Source: Bifidobacteriaceae bacterium
GTDB taxonomy: Bacteria; Actinomycetota; Actinomycetes; Actinomycetales; WQXJ01
NCBI GenBank assembly: GCA_031265345.1
Contig: JAISCU010000402.1
Coordinates: 1-22,065, forward strand
Reading direction: 5' to 3'
DNA length: 22,065 nucleotides
Position 1 is the stretch's first letter; every line of letters begins with the position of its first letter. Position numbers and translations under genes: made by a program. Positions 1 to 6,206 of the stretch are shown in pieces. Below the pieces are notes generated by a model. It made no database searches and was not told the origin of the DNA. It saw nothing but the letters and a program-made list of their open reading frames with translations.

Positions 1-1
1 G

Positions 2-199
2 GACGTGACGCCTTACAGCGTGGTGGCGGGGAATCCCGCGCGGCTGGTCCGGGAGCGGTTCGATTCCGAACTGGTCGGGCTGCTGGAGCGGCTGAGATGG
101 TGGGACCTGCCGGTCGCGGAGATTCAGGCCCTGATTCCTTTGTTGGGGGACCCGGATCACGATGCCGTCAAAGCGGCCATCCGCTCCCGCTTGGGTTGA
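2..199 (+). CDS. CatB/Vat-type O-acetyltransferase, C-terminal end (partial)
   Basis: This is the 3' end of a gene that begins before the window; the reading frame is open from base 2 and stops with TGA at 197-199. The peptide begins DVTPYSVVAGNPARLVRERF, the end of a left-handed beta-helix (hexapeptide repeat) acetyltransferase. The P-Y-x-x-V-x-G-N-P-A motif, followed by RFD, a short helix and WWD, is typical of the xenobiotic acetyltransferase (CatB/Vat) and related O-acetyltransferase family, which transfers acetyl from acetyl-CoA to hydroxyl groups. The catalytic part lies outside the window, so the substrate cannot be named. The GTG at base 5 is only an internal valine. The gene ends about 150 bases before the restriction-modification remnant and is probably not functionally linked to it. 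Confidence 0.75.
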   Translation, partial: DVTPYSVVAGNPARLVRERFDSELVGLLERLRWWDLPVAEIQALIPLLGDPDHDAVKAAIRSRLG

Positions 200-263
200 C
201 GCCGGGTCGGCCTGGGCGGCTCCCCGCTGCATCAACCCGAAGACACCCGTCCGGCGCGGCACT

Positions 264-292
264 TTAGCAGTGTCGGACGCCGCCGGTAGCGT
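264..292 (+). promoter_or_regulatory. Candidate promoter for the hsdM-rhuM-hsdS remnant operon
   Basis: TTAGCA at 264-269 (four of six matches to TTGACA) is followed by a 17-base spacer and TAGCGT at 287-292, which fits the actinobacterial TAnnnT -10. Transcription would start near 299, about 50 bases before the hsdM start at 348. A good ribosome-binding site, AGGAGA, lies at about 333-338. The assignment rests on sequence pattern only. Confidence 0.35.
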
Positions 293-347
293 GGGACCCG
301 CACCCGAGCACAACTTAAGAAGCGCCACGGCGCAGGAGACGAACTAC

Positions 348-1097
348 ATGGCACCTAGCACCAAAGAGGGACAGCGCGCCGAGCTGCACAAGACGATCTG
401 GCGCATAGCGAACGACCTGCGCGGCAGCGTCGACGGTTGGGACTTCAAGACGTACGTGCTGGGCATGCTGTTCTACCGGTTCATCTCCGAGAACCTCACC
501 GCCTACGTCAACCGGGGCGAGCACGAGGCGGGCGAAGCTGGGTTCGACTACCCGCTCCTGCCGGACGGGCAAGCAGAGGTGGCCCGCGCGGAGCTGGTGG
601 CCGAGAAGGGCTTCTTCATCTACCCGTCCGAGCTGTTCCAGAACGTGCGCGAGCGCGCGCCCGGGGACGCGAACCTCAGCGAGACGTTGGAGCGGGCGTT
701 CAAGAACATCGAGGGCTCTGCGGTCGGCACCGACAGCGAGGATGACTTGAAAGGTCTGTTCGACGACCTCGACGTGAACAGCTCCAAGCTCGGCAACACC
801 GTCGCCCGGCGCAACGAGAAGCTGGTGAAGCTGCTCGGCGCGATCCAGCAGCACGTTGTCGACGCCTTCACCGCTCGCGTCGACGTCGACAATGTCGCGA
901 AGCTCGTGCCGGGCGGGAACATCGCCGCGAACGACTACAACATCGCCGTGTCTTCATACGTCGAGCAGAAGGACACCCGCGAGGTCGTTGACATCCAGGC
1001 GCTGAACGCCGAGATCGGCCGCATCGTCGCCCGCCAGGCCGAGCTGCGCACCTCCATCGACGCCATCGTGGCTGACCTGGAAGGAGGCGCCGCATGA
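348..1097 (+). CDS. hsdM: HsdM-like type I methylase subunit with catalytic core deleted in frame
   Basis: HsdM is the DNA adenine methyltransferase subunit of type I restriction-modification enzymes, usually about 500-530 residues. This ORF has only 249. Residues 1-166 are a normal HsdM N-terminal helical domain (HsdM_N): LHKTIWRIANDLRGSVDGWD, then YVLGMLFYRFISENL and FIYPSELF. Residues from about 168 are the normal extreme C-terminus (VAKLV, NDYNIAVSSYVE, LNAEIGRIVARQAELR, IDAIVADLEGG). The roughly 270 residues expected between them are absent, including the S-adenosylmethionine-binding DPACGSGSLL-type motif and the catalytic NPPY motif. The junction is near residue 166 (about base 845) and keeps the frame. 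ATG at 348 is chosen for its AGGAGA site and family fit. The stop overlaps rhuM by ATGA. It cannot methylate by itself. Either it is a remnant, or it keeps only an assembly role (inference). Confidence 0.8.
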   Translation: MAPSTKEGQRAELHKTIWRIANDLRGSVDGWDFKTYVLGMLFYRFISENLTAYVNRGEHEAGEAGFDYPLLPDGQAEVARAELVAEKGFFIYPSELFQNVRERAPGDANLSETLERAFKNIEGSAVGTDSEDDLKGLFDDLDVNSSKLGNTVARRNEKLVKLLGAIQQHVVDAFTARVDVDNVAKLVPGGNIAANDYNIAVSSYVEQKDTREVVDIQALNAEIGRIVARQAELRTSIDAIVADLEGGAA

Positions 1098-2107
1098 CGG
1101 ATGAAGGTTCCGGAGAGGTGATCCTCTACCAGCGAGACGACGGCGCACCCGCGCTCGAGGTGCGCCTCGATGCCGAGACGGTGTGGCTGAGCCAGCAGCA
1201 GATCGCGGAACTGTTCCAGACGTCCCGCACGAACACTGTCGAGCACATCCAGCACGTCTACAAGGAGGGCGAACTCGACGAGACGGCAACCTGTCGGAAA
1301 TCCCGACAGGTTCGCACCGAAGGCTCCCGCCAGGTCACCCGCGAGATCCCCTCCTACAACCTCGACATGATCATCTCCGTGGGCTACCGGGTCAAGAGCA
1401 AGATCGCGACCCAGTTCCGCATCTGGGCCACCGAGCGCCTCCGCGAGTACCTCGTCAAGGGCTTCACGATGGACGATCCGAAGCTCAAGAACCTCGGCGG
1501 CGGCAACTACTGGCGCGAGCTGCTGGAGCGCATCCGCGACATCCGCAGCAGCGAGAAGGTGCTGTACCGGCAGGTGCTCGACCTGTACGCGACGAGCATC
1601 GACTACGACCCGAAGGCCGAGGAGACCGTCGAGTTCTTCAAGATCGTCCAGAACAAGCTCCACTACGCCGCCCACGGACGCACGGCCGCCGAAGTCATCG
1701 CAGCCCGCGCGGATGCGACGAAGCCCAACATGGGCCTGACCTCGTTCGCAGGCGCACGGCCGCGCAAGTCCGACGTCTCCGTGGCGAAGAACTACCTCGA
1801 TGCGACCGAACTGAAGAAGCTCAACACTCTTGTGTCGGCGTACTTCGACGCGGCCGAGTTCCGCGCCCAGAGCCACGAGCCCACCCACATGAAGGACTGG
1901 CTCGACCACCTGGATCGGCTCATCGTCGCCATGGAGGCGCCGACCCTCCCCGGTGCCGGAAGCGTCAGTCACAGCCAAGCCGTCTCGCATGCTGAGGGCG
2001 AGTACGCGAAGTACCGCGCTCGGCTCGACGCGGTGCCGACCGAGGTCGAGGAAGCCTATCTGGACACCATCAGGCGTGCGCAGCGCGAGATCGAGGGCAA
2101 GAGGTGA
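1094..2107 (+). CDS. rhuM: RhuM family protein
   Basis: A 337-residue protein of the RhuM (virulence protein RhuM) family, whose members often sit between hsdM and hsdS in type I restriction operons; their biochemical role is not settled. The N-terminal half has the family signature: an initial winged-helix-like segment with TVWLSQQQIAELF (about residues 33-45), then a KEGELDE stretch, YNLDMIISVGYRVKSKIATQ (about 87-106) and FRIWATERLREYLVKGF. The C-terminal half carries the family's helical region with LYRQVLDLYATSIDYDP, NKLHYAAHGRTAAEVI and MKDWLDHLD. Length is normal and no break is seen. Its start overlaps the hsdM stop by 4 bases (ATGA) and its stop overlaps the hsdS start (GTGA), so the original operon coupling survives although both neighbours are damaged. 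Function by family name only. Confidence 0.88.
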   Translation: MTDEGSGEVILYQRDDGAPALEVRLDAETVWLSQQQIAELFQTSRTNTVEHIQHVYKEGELDETATCRKSRQVRTEGSRQVTREIPSYNLDMIISVGYRVKSKIATQFRIWATERLREYLVKGFTMDDPKLKNLGGGNYWRELLERIRDIRSSEKVLYRQVLDLYATSIDYDPKAEETVEFFKIVQNKLHYAAHGRTAAEVIAARADATKPNMGLTSFAGARPRKSDVSVAKNYLDATELKKLNTLVSAYFDAAEFRAQSHEPTHMKDWLDHLDRLIVAMEAPTLPGAGSVSHSQAVSHAEGEYAKYRARLDAVPTEVEEAYLDTIRRAQREIEGKR

Positions 2108-2190
2108 GCCGCATCGACGACCTGATCGCAGAGCTCGCGCCGAAGGGCGTCGAGTTCAAGACGCTGGGCGACGTCGGTTGGTTCGTCCGA
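2104..2190 (+). pseudogene. hsdS: hsdS (type I specificity subunit) 5' remnant
   Basis: A GTG start at 2104, overlapping the rhuM stop, opens a peptide MSRIDDLIAELAPKGVEFKT followed by LGDVGWFVR. This is the characteristic N-terminus of HsdS, the DNA-recognition subunit, just before the first target-recognition domain. After about residue 29 the reading frame runs on to 2547 but the translation loses all family resemblance and becomes arginine/serine-rich, because the DNA is the structured repeat cluster that begins near 2191. About 350-400 residues expected for HsdS, including both recognition domains, are missing. The gene cannot direct sequence-specific methylation or cleavage. Break and repeat edge coincide, which suggests repeat-associated deletion or insertion (inference). 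Confidence 0.7.
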
Positions 2191-2620
2191 GACAGTCGAC
2201 GGTTGATGGTTGACGGCTTCCTTGAGCCGTCGCGCTGCTGGCGGCGCAGTTGGGCGAAACCTGCACGGATTCGGCGGGGCTGGCGGGGCGGGCAAATTCC
2301 TGCAAGTTCGGCCTGCGGCCGGGGAGCGGCGCCGATGCCGCCGACGCGTCCACCTGCGCAAACGCTGGGAGCTGATCGAGCGGCATCGGGCAACCGGAGA
2401 CGAAACTTGCACGGTTCCGCCCGACGGAGGAAATCCCTGCGAGTTCGGCCCTCCAGATCGAGCGCGAAACCGGCGATTGCGTGGACAGCGTCGACACAAT
2501 TGACCCGTCGCGTCGCGTCGCCTGAGGTCTCGCGGCGCCGAGCCTGAGCCGGATGAGCAGATTGCCGTCCCGGCGGGACGACGATCGAGTTGGGCGCGCA
2601 ACCTGGCCCTGATGCCCCTC
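2191..2620. repeat. Mosaic palindrome cluster A
   Basis: Non-coding block of structured repeats. It opens with a short hairpin (GACGGCT...AGCCGTC, about 2211-2230). Two related imperfect hairpins begin CGAAACCTGCACGG (2255) and CGAAACTTGCACGG (2401), 146 bases apart. Between them lies a linker at 2330-2368 that matches the reverse complement of 10485-10523 at 37 of 39 bases; its core ACCTGCGCAAACGCTGG (2352-2368) is exact. The right part (about 2444-2615) aligns with 6207-6372: a hairpin with a 3-base loop at 2475-2501, a 30-base block at 2533-2562 identical to 6291-6320 at 29 positions, and the perfect hairpin CGTCCC-GGC-GGGACG (2566-2580). ORFs across it on both strands are spurious. Confidence 0.75.
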
Positions 2621-2690
2621 AGGCAGCCATCGGCTGAGGCATGCCCGCTGTGGTGGTGCCATGGCCCGCGGGAAAGCGACCTCTGACTGG

Positions 2691-2724
2691 CCCCGTGCCG
2701 GTCAGGCACCACGGGGTTTGCTTT
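2691..2724 (+). terminator. Candidate intrinsic terminator
   Basis: CCCCGTG (2691-2697) pairs with CACGGGG (2710-2716) around a 12-base loop and is followed directly by TTTGCTTT. Within it GTGCC/GGCAC can form a competing stem. It lies downstream of the hsd remnant and repeat cluster A and would end rightward transcription. Below it, 2725-2916 holds nothing I can support. Confidence 0.45.
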
Positions 2725-2916
2725 GCCCAAGTGCCTGGGGGCGTGGGCTCCGCGCTGCCAACGTGAGTGAAGCCAACGACTTCGCCGTTGGACGAATGCG
2801 GCGCAGGGTGCCGTTTTGTACGAGATACTTGAACGCGGGCGGCCCTCGATCATCGACAATGCAGGTGTCCGACCCGGGCGTTATTCCCCAGAAGAACCGA
2901 CAAGGAGCCCCCGACC

Positions 2917-3084
2917 ATGATCGATGGCGAGACACCGGTCAACCCCACCGCTGCCAAGTCCTGGAGGGAATGCGAATGGTCGCCGCAGTCATCTGATGCG
3001 AACACAACGCATGTTTCGCTCATGACTTGTCGCGTTGGTACCCGCACCGGCATGACAGTCTTGTTGACACGAGCGATGACTTGA
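2917..3084 (+). CDS. Possible small ORF, 55 residues, unrecognised
   Basis: An ATG at 2917 follows a good ribosome-binding site (AAGGAG at 2902-2907, 9 bases upstream) and opens a 55-residue frame beginning MIDGETPVNPTAAKSWRECE and ending at TGA 3082-3084. The first ~25 residues use G/C-ending codons well; the remainder does not look like a conserved protein. I do not recognise it. It may be the 5' end of a gene broken by deletion, as hsdS and the DrmA-like gene are nearby, or a chance ORF. Confidence 0.22.
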   Translation: MIDGETPVNPTAAKSWRECEWSPQSSDANTTHVSLMTCRVGTRTGMTVLLTRAMT

Positions 3085-3122
3085 TGGTCCATGAACGTTG
3101 GGCGCGGTGCGGCAGCGATTAG

Positions 3123-3391
3123 GAGGCCCGCAGGGACGTGCTGCTCACTCAGTTGGCGAGCCTGCGGATCAGACGCGGCGTGGTCGGGAGGCGCTTCGAC
3201 GCCGATCGGGTGCTGCTCGAATGGAAATGACCACGATGACCGAACCCCGCGGCCTTCGCCGACTCAGGGAGAGGCGCAACCCTGAAACGATTCCCGGCTT
3301 TCGGGAGAATGCCCTTGTCCGCAATGAAGCTGCTGGTCAGAAGAGTGTCAGTGCCTTGCGCCAAGATTGTCCCGGGAAACAACCGAGGTAG
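3123..3391 (+). other. Two overlapping short reading frames, likely gene fragments
   Basis: The frame 3123-3230 has no start of its own but reads like a protein C-terminus, with consistent G/C at third codon positions and peptide ARRDVLLTQLASLRIRRGVV up to its TGA. The ATG at 3227 overlaps that TGA (ATGA coupling) and opens a 54-residue frame (MTTMTEPRGLRRLRERRNPE...) ending at 3391. The coupling looks like two genes of a former operon of which only the end of one and the start of the next remain. I recognise neither. The rest of 3085-3504 shows no supported feature. Confidence 0.2.
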
Positions 3392-3504
3392 GGCGCAAGG
3401 TGACTGGATCAGACGGGCGCGTCGGCGATATGAATGGCCGGTCAAGGTCTGCCGATGGCGGTCCGGCGACGCAGAGAGGAAAACTCTCAGCGCCTCTGAG
3501 AGAA

Positions 3505-4539
3505 ATGGACCCAACCGGGCTCGATTACGATCTGGAGTTCGCGCCCCTCATTGCCATTATCGAAACGGCTCAGGCCAGAGCGTACAGGGCGGTCAATCGT
3601 GAACTGATCAGCATGTACTGGCAGGTCGGAGAGTACATCAGCGCCAAGGCGACAACGGAAGCCTGGGGACAGGGTGTAGTTCAGGCGTTCTCCCGGTACG
3701 TCCAAGAGCGCCGCCCGAGCCTTCGAGGTTTCTCCCCACAGAACGTGTGGAGAATGAAACAGTTTTACGAGGCGTACGCGGGGAATGACCGCCTCGCGGC
3801 GCTCCCGAGGCAGACCACCTGGACCAACAATCTGCACATCATGGCAGGAGCGAAAACGGACGAGGCACGGGAGTTCTACCTGATCCTGGCGGCAAGGTAT
3901 CACTACTCGGAAGCCGAACTGGTGCGCCAGATCGACAGTGCCCTGTTCGAGCGGACCATGCTGTCCGGCAGTAGGACCAAGCACACTGTGGCTCGGCACC
4001 CGCAACTTGCCGTGCTGCGTGACTCCTACGCTATGGAGTGGCTGGAACTGCCCTCGCAACATCGCGAGTCCGACCTGCGTCGTTCCATTGTCGCCCACCT
4101 GCGCGACTTCATGCTCGAGTTCGGAGGCGACTTCAGCTTCATCGGCCAGGAGTTTCGGGTCCAGGTGGGAATGACGGATGGATACATAGACTTGATATTT
4201 CATCACCGCGAATTGACTTGTTTGGTGGCAGTGGAATTGAAGCTGGGGCGGTTCCGTCCGGAGCATCTTGGTCGGCCAGACCTGTACTTGGAGGCGCTTG
4301 ATCGTGATGTGAGGAAGCCCAACGAGAATCCTTCCGTCGGCCTCATCCTCTGCACCGCCAAAGATGACGCCGTGGTCGAATACACAATGAGCCGCTCTCT
4401 GTCTCCAGCCATGGTCGCCGAGTATCAGGTCCACCTTCCGGACAGGGCGGTTCTGGAAGTGAAGCTGCGGGAGCTGGCCCGAGTCGCCGCCTTTGAGATG
4501 GGCGAGGATGACTACTACAAGGAAGGCGCAGATGACTGA
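3505..4539 (+). CDS. DUF1016/YhcG-family PDDEXK nuclease
   Basis: A 344-residue protein of the YhcG/DUF1016 family, predicted PDDEXK-superfamily nucleases often found in mobile and defence islands. The N-terminal DUF1016_N helical domain has AVNRELISMYWQVGEYI (about residues 27-45), then SPQNVWRMKQFYEAY and PRQTTWTNNLHIM. The nuclease domain follows with FIGQEFRVQVGMTDGYIDLI, HHRELTCLVAVELKLG (catalytic D...ExK) and GLILCTAKDDAVVEY. Length is typical, the catalytic residues are present and there is no frameshift. ATG 3505 is chosen because the family begins close to it. ATG 3430 or TTG 3367 would add residues that look non-homologous. The G+C looks lower than that of neighbouring genes, which fits horizontal transfer. 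The next gene starts inside its last codons (4532). Substrate unknown. Confidence 0.85.
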   Translation: MDPTGLDYDLEFAPLIAIIETAQARAYRAVNRELISMYWQVGEYISAKATTEAWGQGVVQAFSRYVQERRPSLRGFSPQNVWRMKQFYEAYAGNDRLAALPRQTTWTNNLHIMAGAKTDEAREFYLILAARYHYSEAELVRQIDSALFERTMLSGSRTKHTVARHPQLAVLRDSYAMEWLELPSQHRESDLRRSIVAHLRDFMLEFGGDFSFIGQEFRVQVGMTDGYIDLIFHHRELTCLVAVELKLGRFRPEHLGRPDLYLEALDRDVRKPNENPSVGLILCTAKDDAVVEYTMSRSLSPAMVAEYQVHLPDRAVLEVKLRELARVAAFEMGEDDYYKEGADD

Positions 4540-5044
4540 CGCGAACAAGGGCGCCGCATCCGAAGGATATGAATTGTCCGTTCCCCTGGACGTCACCTCA
4601 TGGGCGGCACGGGAGGACCTCGTAGACATCCTTACCCGTGAGTTGCTCGGCCCGGATGGCGGGGATCACGAGGTACTCGACGTCCAGCCTGATGCGCGGT
4701 ACATCATCGGCCTTATCGCACCCGCCAAGCTGCGGCACTCGTATGATGTTCCGGAGCCTAAGGGCGGGGGAGGCGATTCGACCTTCGATCTGGGCGACGA
4801 CCAGGGCGCCTTAGCATCGACGGGCGTTCCCTTGAGCGATGTCGGCGATGCTGGCCCGGACGGGGACGAAGACACCGGAGGTGACCGGGATGACGAGCCC
4901 GTCAGGCGGGGTCTGATGATTCCAGCTTCGATGGGATTGCGCTTGCAGATTCCGTCCAGTCTGGAAGCGTCCACGGTGCGGGCGTCGTGGGGAATGTACA
5001 ACCCGGAAAGAACCGGCGAGACCAGCCCGTCGGGCCGTGAGTAA
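4532..5044 (+). pseudogene. drmA: DrmA-like (DISARM) helicase, N-terminal fragment
   Basis: ATG at 4532, preceded by AAGGAAG (4519-4525), overlaps the nuclease gene by 8 bases. The 170-residue product has REDLVDILTRELLGPDGGDH then DARYIIGLIAPAKL, a long acidic linker (roughly residues 70-120), and RRGLMIPASMGLRLQIPSSL leading to VRASWGMYNPE. This order (L-L-G-P, then RY-x-x-G-x-L/I-x-P, then P-x-S-x-G-L, then S/A-W-G-x-Y) matches the N-terminal region of the large DISARM helicase DrmA and related helicases of about 1000 residues or more. Everything after residue ~165, including all helicase motifs, is missing; the frame ends in six unrelated residues. None of DrmB, DrmC or DrmMI/MII is present. 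It is therefore a broken defence gene. The family call is from memory of motifs and is moderate. Confidence 0.55.
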
Positions 5045-5197
5045 GGCCTCGGCAAAGCCACGCTCGATCGGCGCGCACCGTTCAAGCGGCAGCCTGAAAC
5101 GCGACCTTCGAGGGGTCGTGGCCGACCGCGACCGCCCCCGACGCCAACCCCGACGCCAGCAGGTTGACCACCCGCCCGCCGACTTTGCCGAGGCCTT
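5044..5197. repeat. 15-bp perfect inverted repeat flanking a 124-bp segment
   Basis: AAGGCCTCGGCAAAG at 5044-5058 recurs as its exact reverse complement at 5183-5197. The left copy starts on the last base of the stop codon of the DrmA-like fragment. The segment between contains the tail of a minus-strand coding remnant (next entry), to which the right copy also belongs (it encodes GLGK). It may mark an inversion or local duplication made at the break. Confidence 0.5.
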
Positions 5198-5207
5198 GGG
5201 CAGATTG
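5083..5207 (-). pseudogene. Possible dehydrogenase (Rossmann) fragment
   Basis: On the minus strand a frame with strongly G/C-biased third positions reads AQGLGKVGGRVVNLLASG, then GAVAVGHDPSKVAFQAAA and a TGA at 5085-5083. An in-frame stop closes it upstream (5210-5208). The peptide GLGKVGGRVVNLLA...DPSKV resembles the NAD-binding GxGxxG segment of the Glu/Leu/Val dehydrogenase family, but only about 40 residues remain and the resemblance may be chance. No start, no second domain and no partner gene are visible. The rest of 5208-5600 holds inverted repeats but no supported gene. Confidence 0.22.
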
Positions 5208-5341
5208 TTACCGGGGTGCGGCAACAGTCGGCGTGGCGCTTCGGTCGGGATGCATATTCCGCTTGGGGGAGCCGGACCCAAGCCGGATGATCCAGTTCCC
5301 AGCCGAGTATCCGGGCGACCAGATCGTCGTAAGGACGCTGT

Positions 5342-5411
5342 CGTGACAATCGGTCCAGCGCTACTGGTCCGGCGTTCGGCCGACGCGGAGCGGCCCGCCG
5401 CGATTGTCACG
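5342..5411. repeat. 11-bp perfect inverted repeat, 70-bp span
   Basis: CGTGACAATCG (5342-5352) and CGATTGTCACG (5401-5411) are exact reverse complements separated by 48 bases. No coding capacity is evident. It could be a large hairpin, a miniature-element remnant or the terminal repeats of one; no target duplication is obvious. Confidence 0.45.
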
Positions 5412-5475
5412 GCAGGGTCGGCCGACGGCGGTCATTTCGAGGTTGAGGCGTTGCACAAGGACCGGTTCAGCTCGG

Positions 5476-5501
5476 ATCTTTCAACACCGTTGAAAGATTT
5501 T
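5476..5501 (+). terminator. Perfect 10-bp hairpin with ACC loop and T-run
   Basis: ATCTTTCAAC (5476-5485) pairs perfectly with GTTGAAAGAT (5489-5498) around ACC, then TTT follows. It could terminate rightward transcription, though the stem is A/T-rich. On the minus strand its core TTTCAACGGTGTTGAAA nearly equals the core of the 6237-6265 palindrome (TTTCGACGGTGTCGAAA), with a compensating base pair, so it may instead be a stray copy of that palindrome. Confidence 0.4.
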
Positions 5502-5600
5502 GGCCCCGTCTGCATCGGCTATGACGGAGCTCTTGCCCGCGCGTGATCCGGCCACATGTGCGACGACGGCTGTGGACCGGGCCGTGAGCGGATGAGGCGG

Positions 5601-5876
5601 TCAGTCCCGGCACAAGTCGCGGCGGTGCCCTATCCGGAATGCGTAGATGATGACCTGGGCATCGTCGATTCGCGCCAGAACGCGGTAGTCTCCAACCCGA
5701 TAGCGCCACAACCCGGACTTGTCACCGCCGATGCTGCGGCCGAGGGCACGAGGGTTCGTGGTGCCTTCCAGGCGTGATCGAATGTAAGACAGGATCAACC
5801 GCCGCACCGATCCGTTCATCTTCCGGAGCCCTTTGAGCACCCCTTGTTCGATTACGACTGTGTAGCGGTCAGTCAT
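5601..5876 (-). CDS. relE: RelE/ParE-family toxin
   Basis: A 91-residue toxin of the RelE superfamily, ribosome-dependent mRNA interferases that cleave mRNA in the ribosomal A site. The N-terminus is MTDRYTVVIEQGVLKGLRKM. The diagnostic C-terminal part is GLWRYRVGDYRVLARIDDAQ then VIIYAFRIGHRRDLCRD, with the basic residues used for catalysis and rRNA contact. ATG at 5876 is preferred over the upstream in-frame ATG at 5903 because it fits the family. It overlaps the antitoxin stop by 8 bases, the usual coupled antitoxin-toxin order. Expression should come from the operon promoter near 6117-6146. It appears intact. Confidence 0.88.
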   Translation of the reverse strand: MTDRYTVVIEQGVLKGLRKMNGSVRRLILSYIRSRLEGTTNPRALGRSIGGDKSGLWRYRVGDYRVLARIDDAQVIIYAFRIGHRRDLCRD

Positions 5877-6087
5877 CGGCCAGCATCGCCTCGGCCTGGT
5901 CAAGGGTGCAAAAGATGCCTTGGCTGTCAGCGATCGCCTGTTTCAACTCTTTCAGGTCGAACTCGTCCTCGATCCGTTCGAGTGCTGATCGGCGCAGGAC
6001 CTCTGCGGCAGACATGCCATGAATCTCGGCGTAAGCCCTGATCAAGTCCTTGTCTTCGTCGGGGAGGCGGATGGTCATGGTGGCCAT
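5869..6087 (-). CDS. relB: RelB/DUF6290-type antitoxin
   Basis: A 72-residue antitoxin. Residues 1-45 form a ribbon-helix-helix DNA-binding domain (MATMTIRLPDEDKDLIRAYA then EIHGMSAAEVLRRSALERIE). The acidic C-terminal tail (EDEFDLKELKQAIADS...AEAMLADD) is what wraps the cognate RelE. ATG at 6087 has AAAGGA six bases upstream; the longer frame from 6126 would overlap the promoter box. It should repress its own operon through the palindrome at 6113-6123 (inference from RelB biology and site position). The RelE partner overlaps by 8 bases. Confidence 0.85.
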   Translation of the reverse strand: MATMTIRLPDEDKDLIRAYAEIHGMSAAEVLRRSALERIEDEFDLKELKQAIADSQGIFCTLDQAEAMLADD

Positions 6088-6112
6088 GGCAGGTCCTTTC
6101 GCATCGGGTGTC

Positions 6113-6146
6113 TTACATTGTAACACGGCGGCGCGACCGGTGTCCG
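6113..6146 (-). promoter_or_regulatory. relBE promoter with overlapping palindromic operator
   Basis: On the minus strand TACAAT (6122-6117) is a near-consensus -10. Eighteen bases upstream is CGGACA (6146-6141), a weak -35. The -10 lies inside the palindrome TTACATTGTAA (6113-6123, arms TTACA/TGTAA), where a ribbon-helix-helix repressor could block RNA polymerase. The mRNA would start near 6110, about 23 bases before the relB ATG. Confidence 0.5.
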
Positions 6147-6206
6147 GCCAGCCTCACCCAGAGCGCCCAGGGGAGCTGGCGCTTGCCTCAAGTAAGAGCG
6201 TCCGCC

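Noticed and set aside
935..1990. 351-codon minus-strand ORF opposite rhuM
   Set aside because: No recognisable domain; the plus-strand RhuM motifs explain the region.
2104..2547. A 147-residue HsdS-derived ORF
   Set aside because: Only the first ~29 residues resemble HsdS; the remainder is translation of the repeat cluster.
4532..5600. A complete DISARM system
   Set aside because: Only the N-terminal part of a DrmA-like protein is present; no DrmB, DrmC, methylase or helicase motifs.
5210..5600. Several ORFs in both strands of the stretch after the helicase fragment
   Set aside because: None has a ribosome-binding site or conserved motif, and frames on the two strands compete; I see only inverted repeats there.
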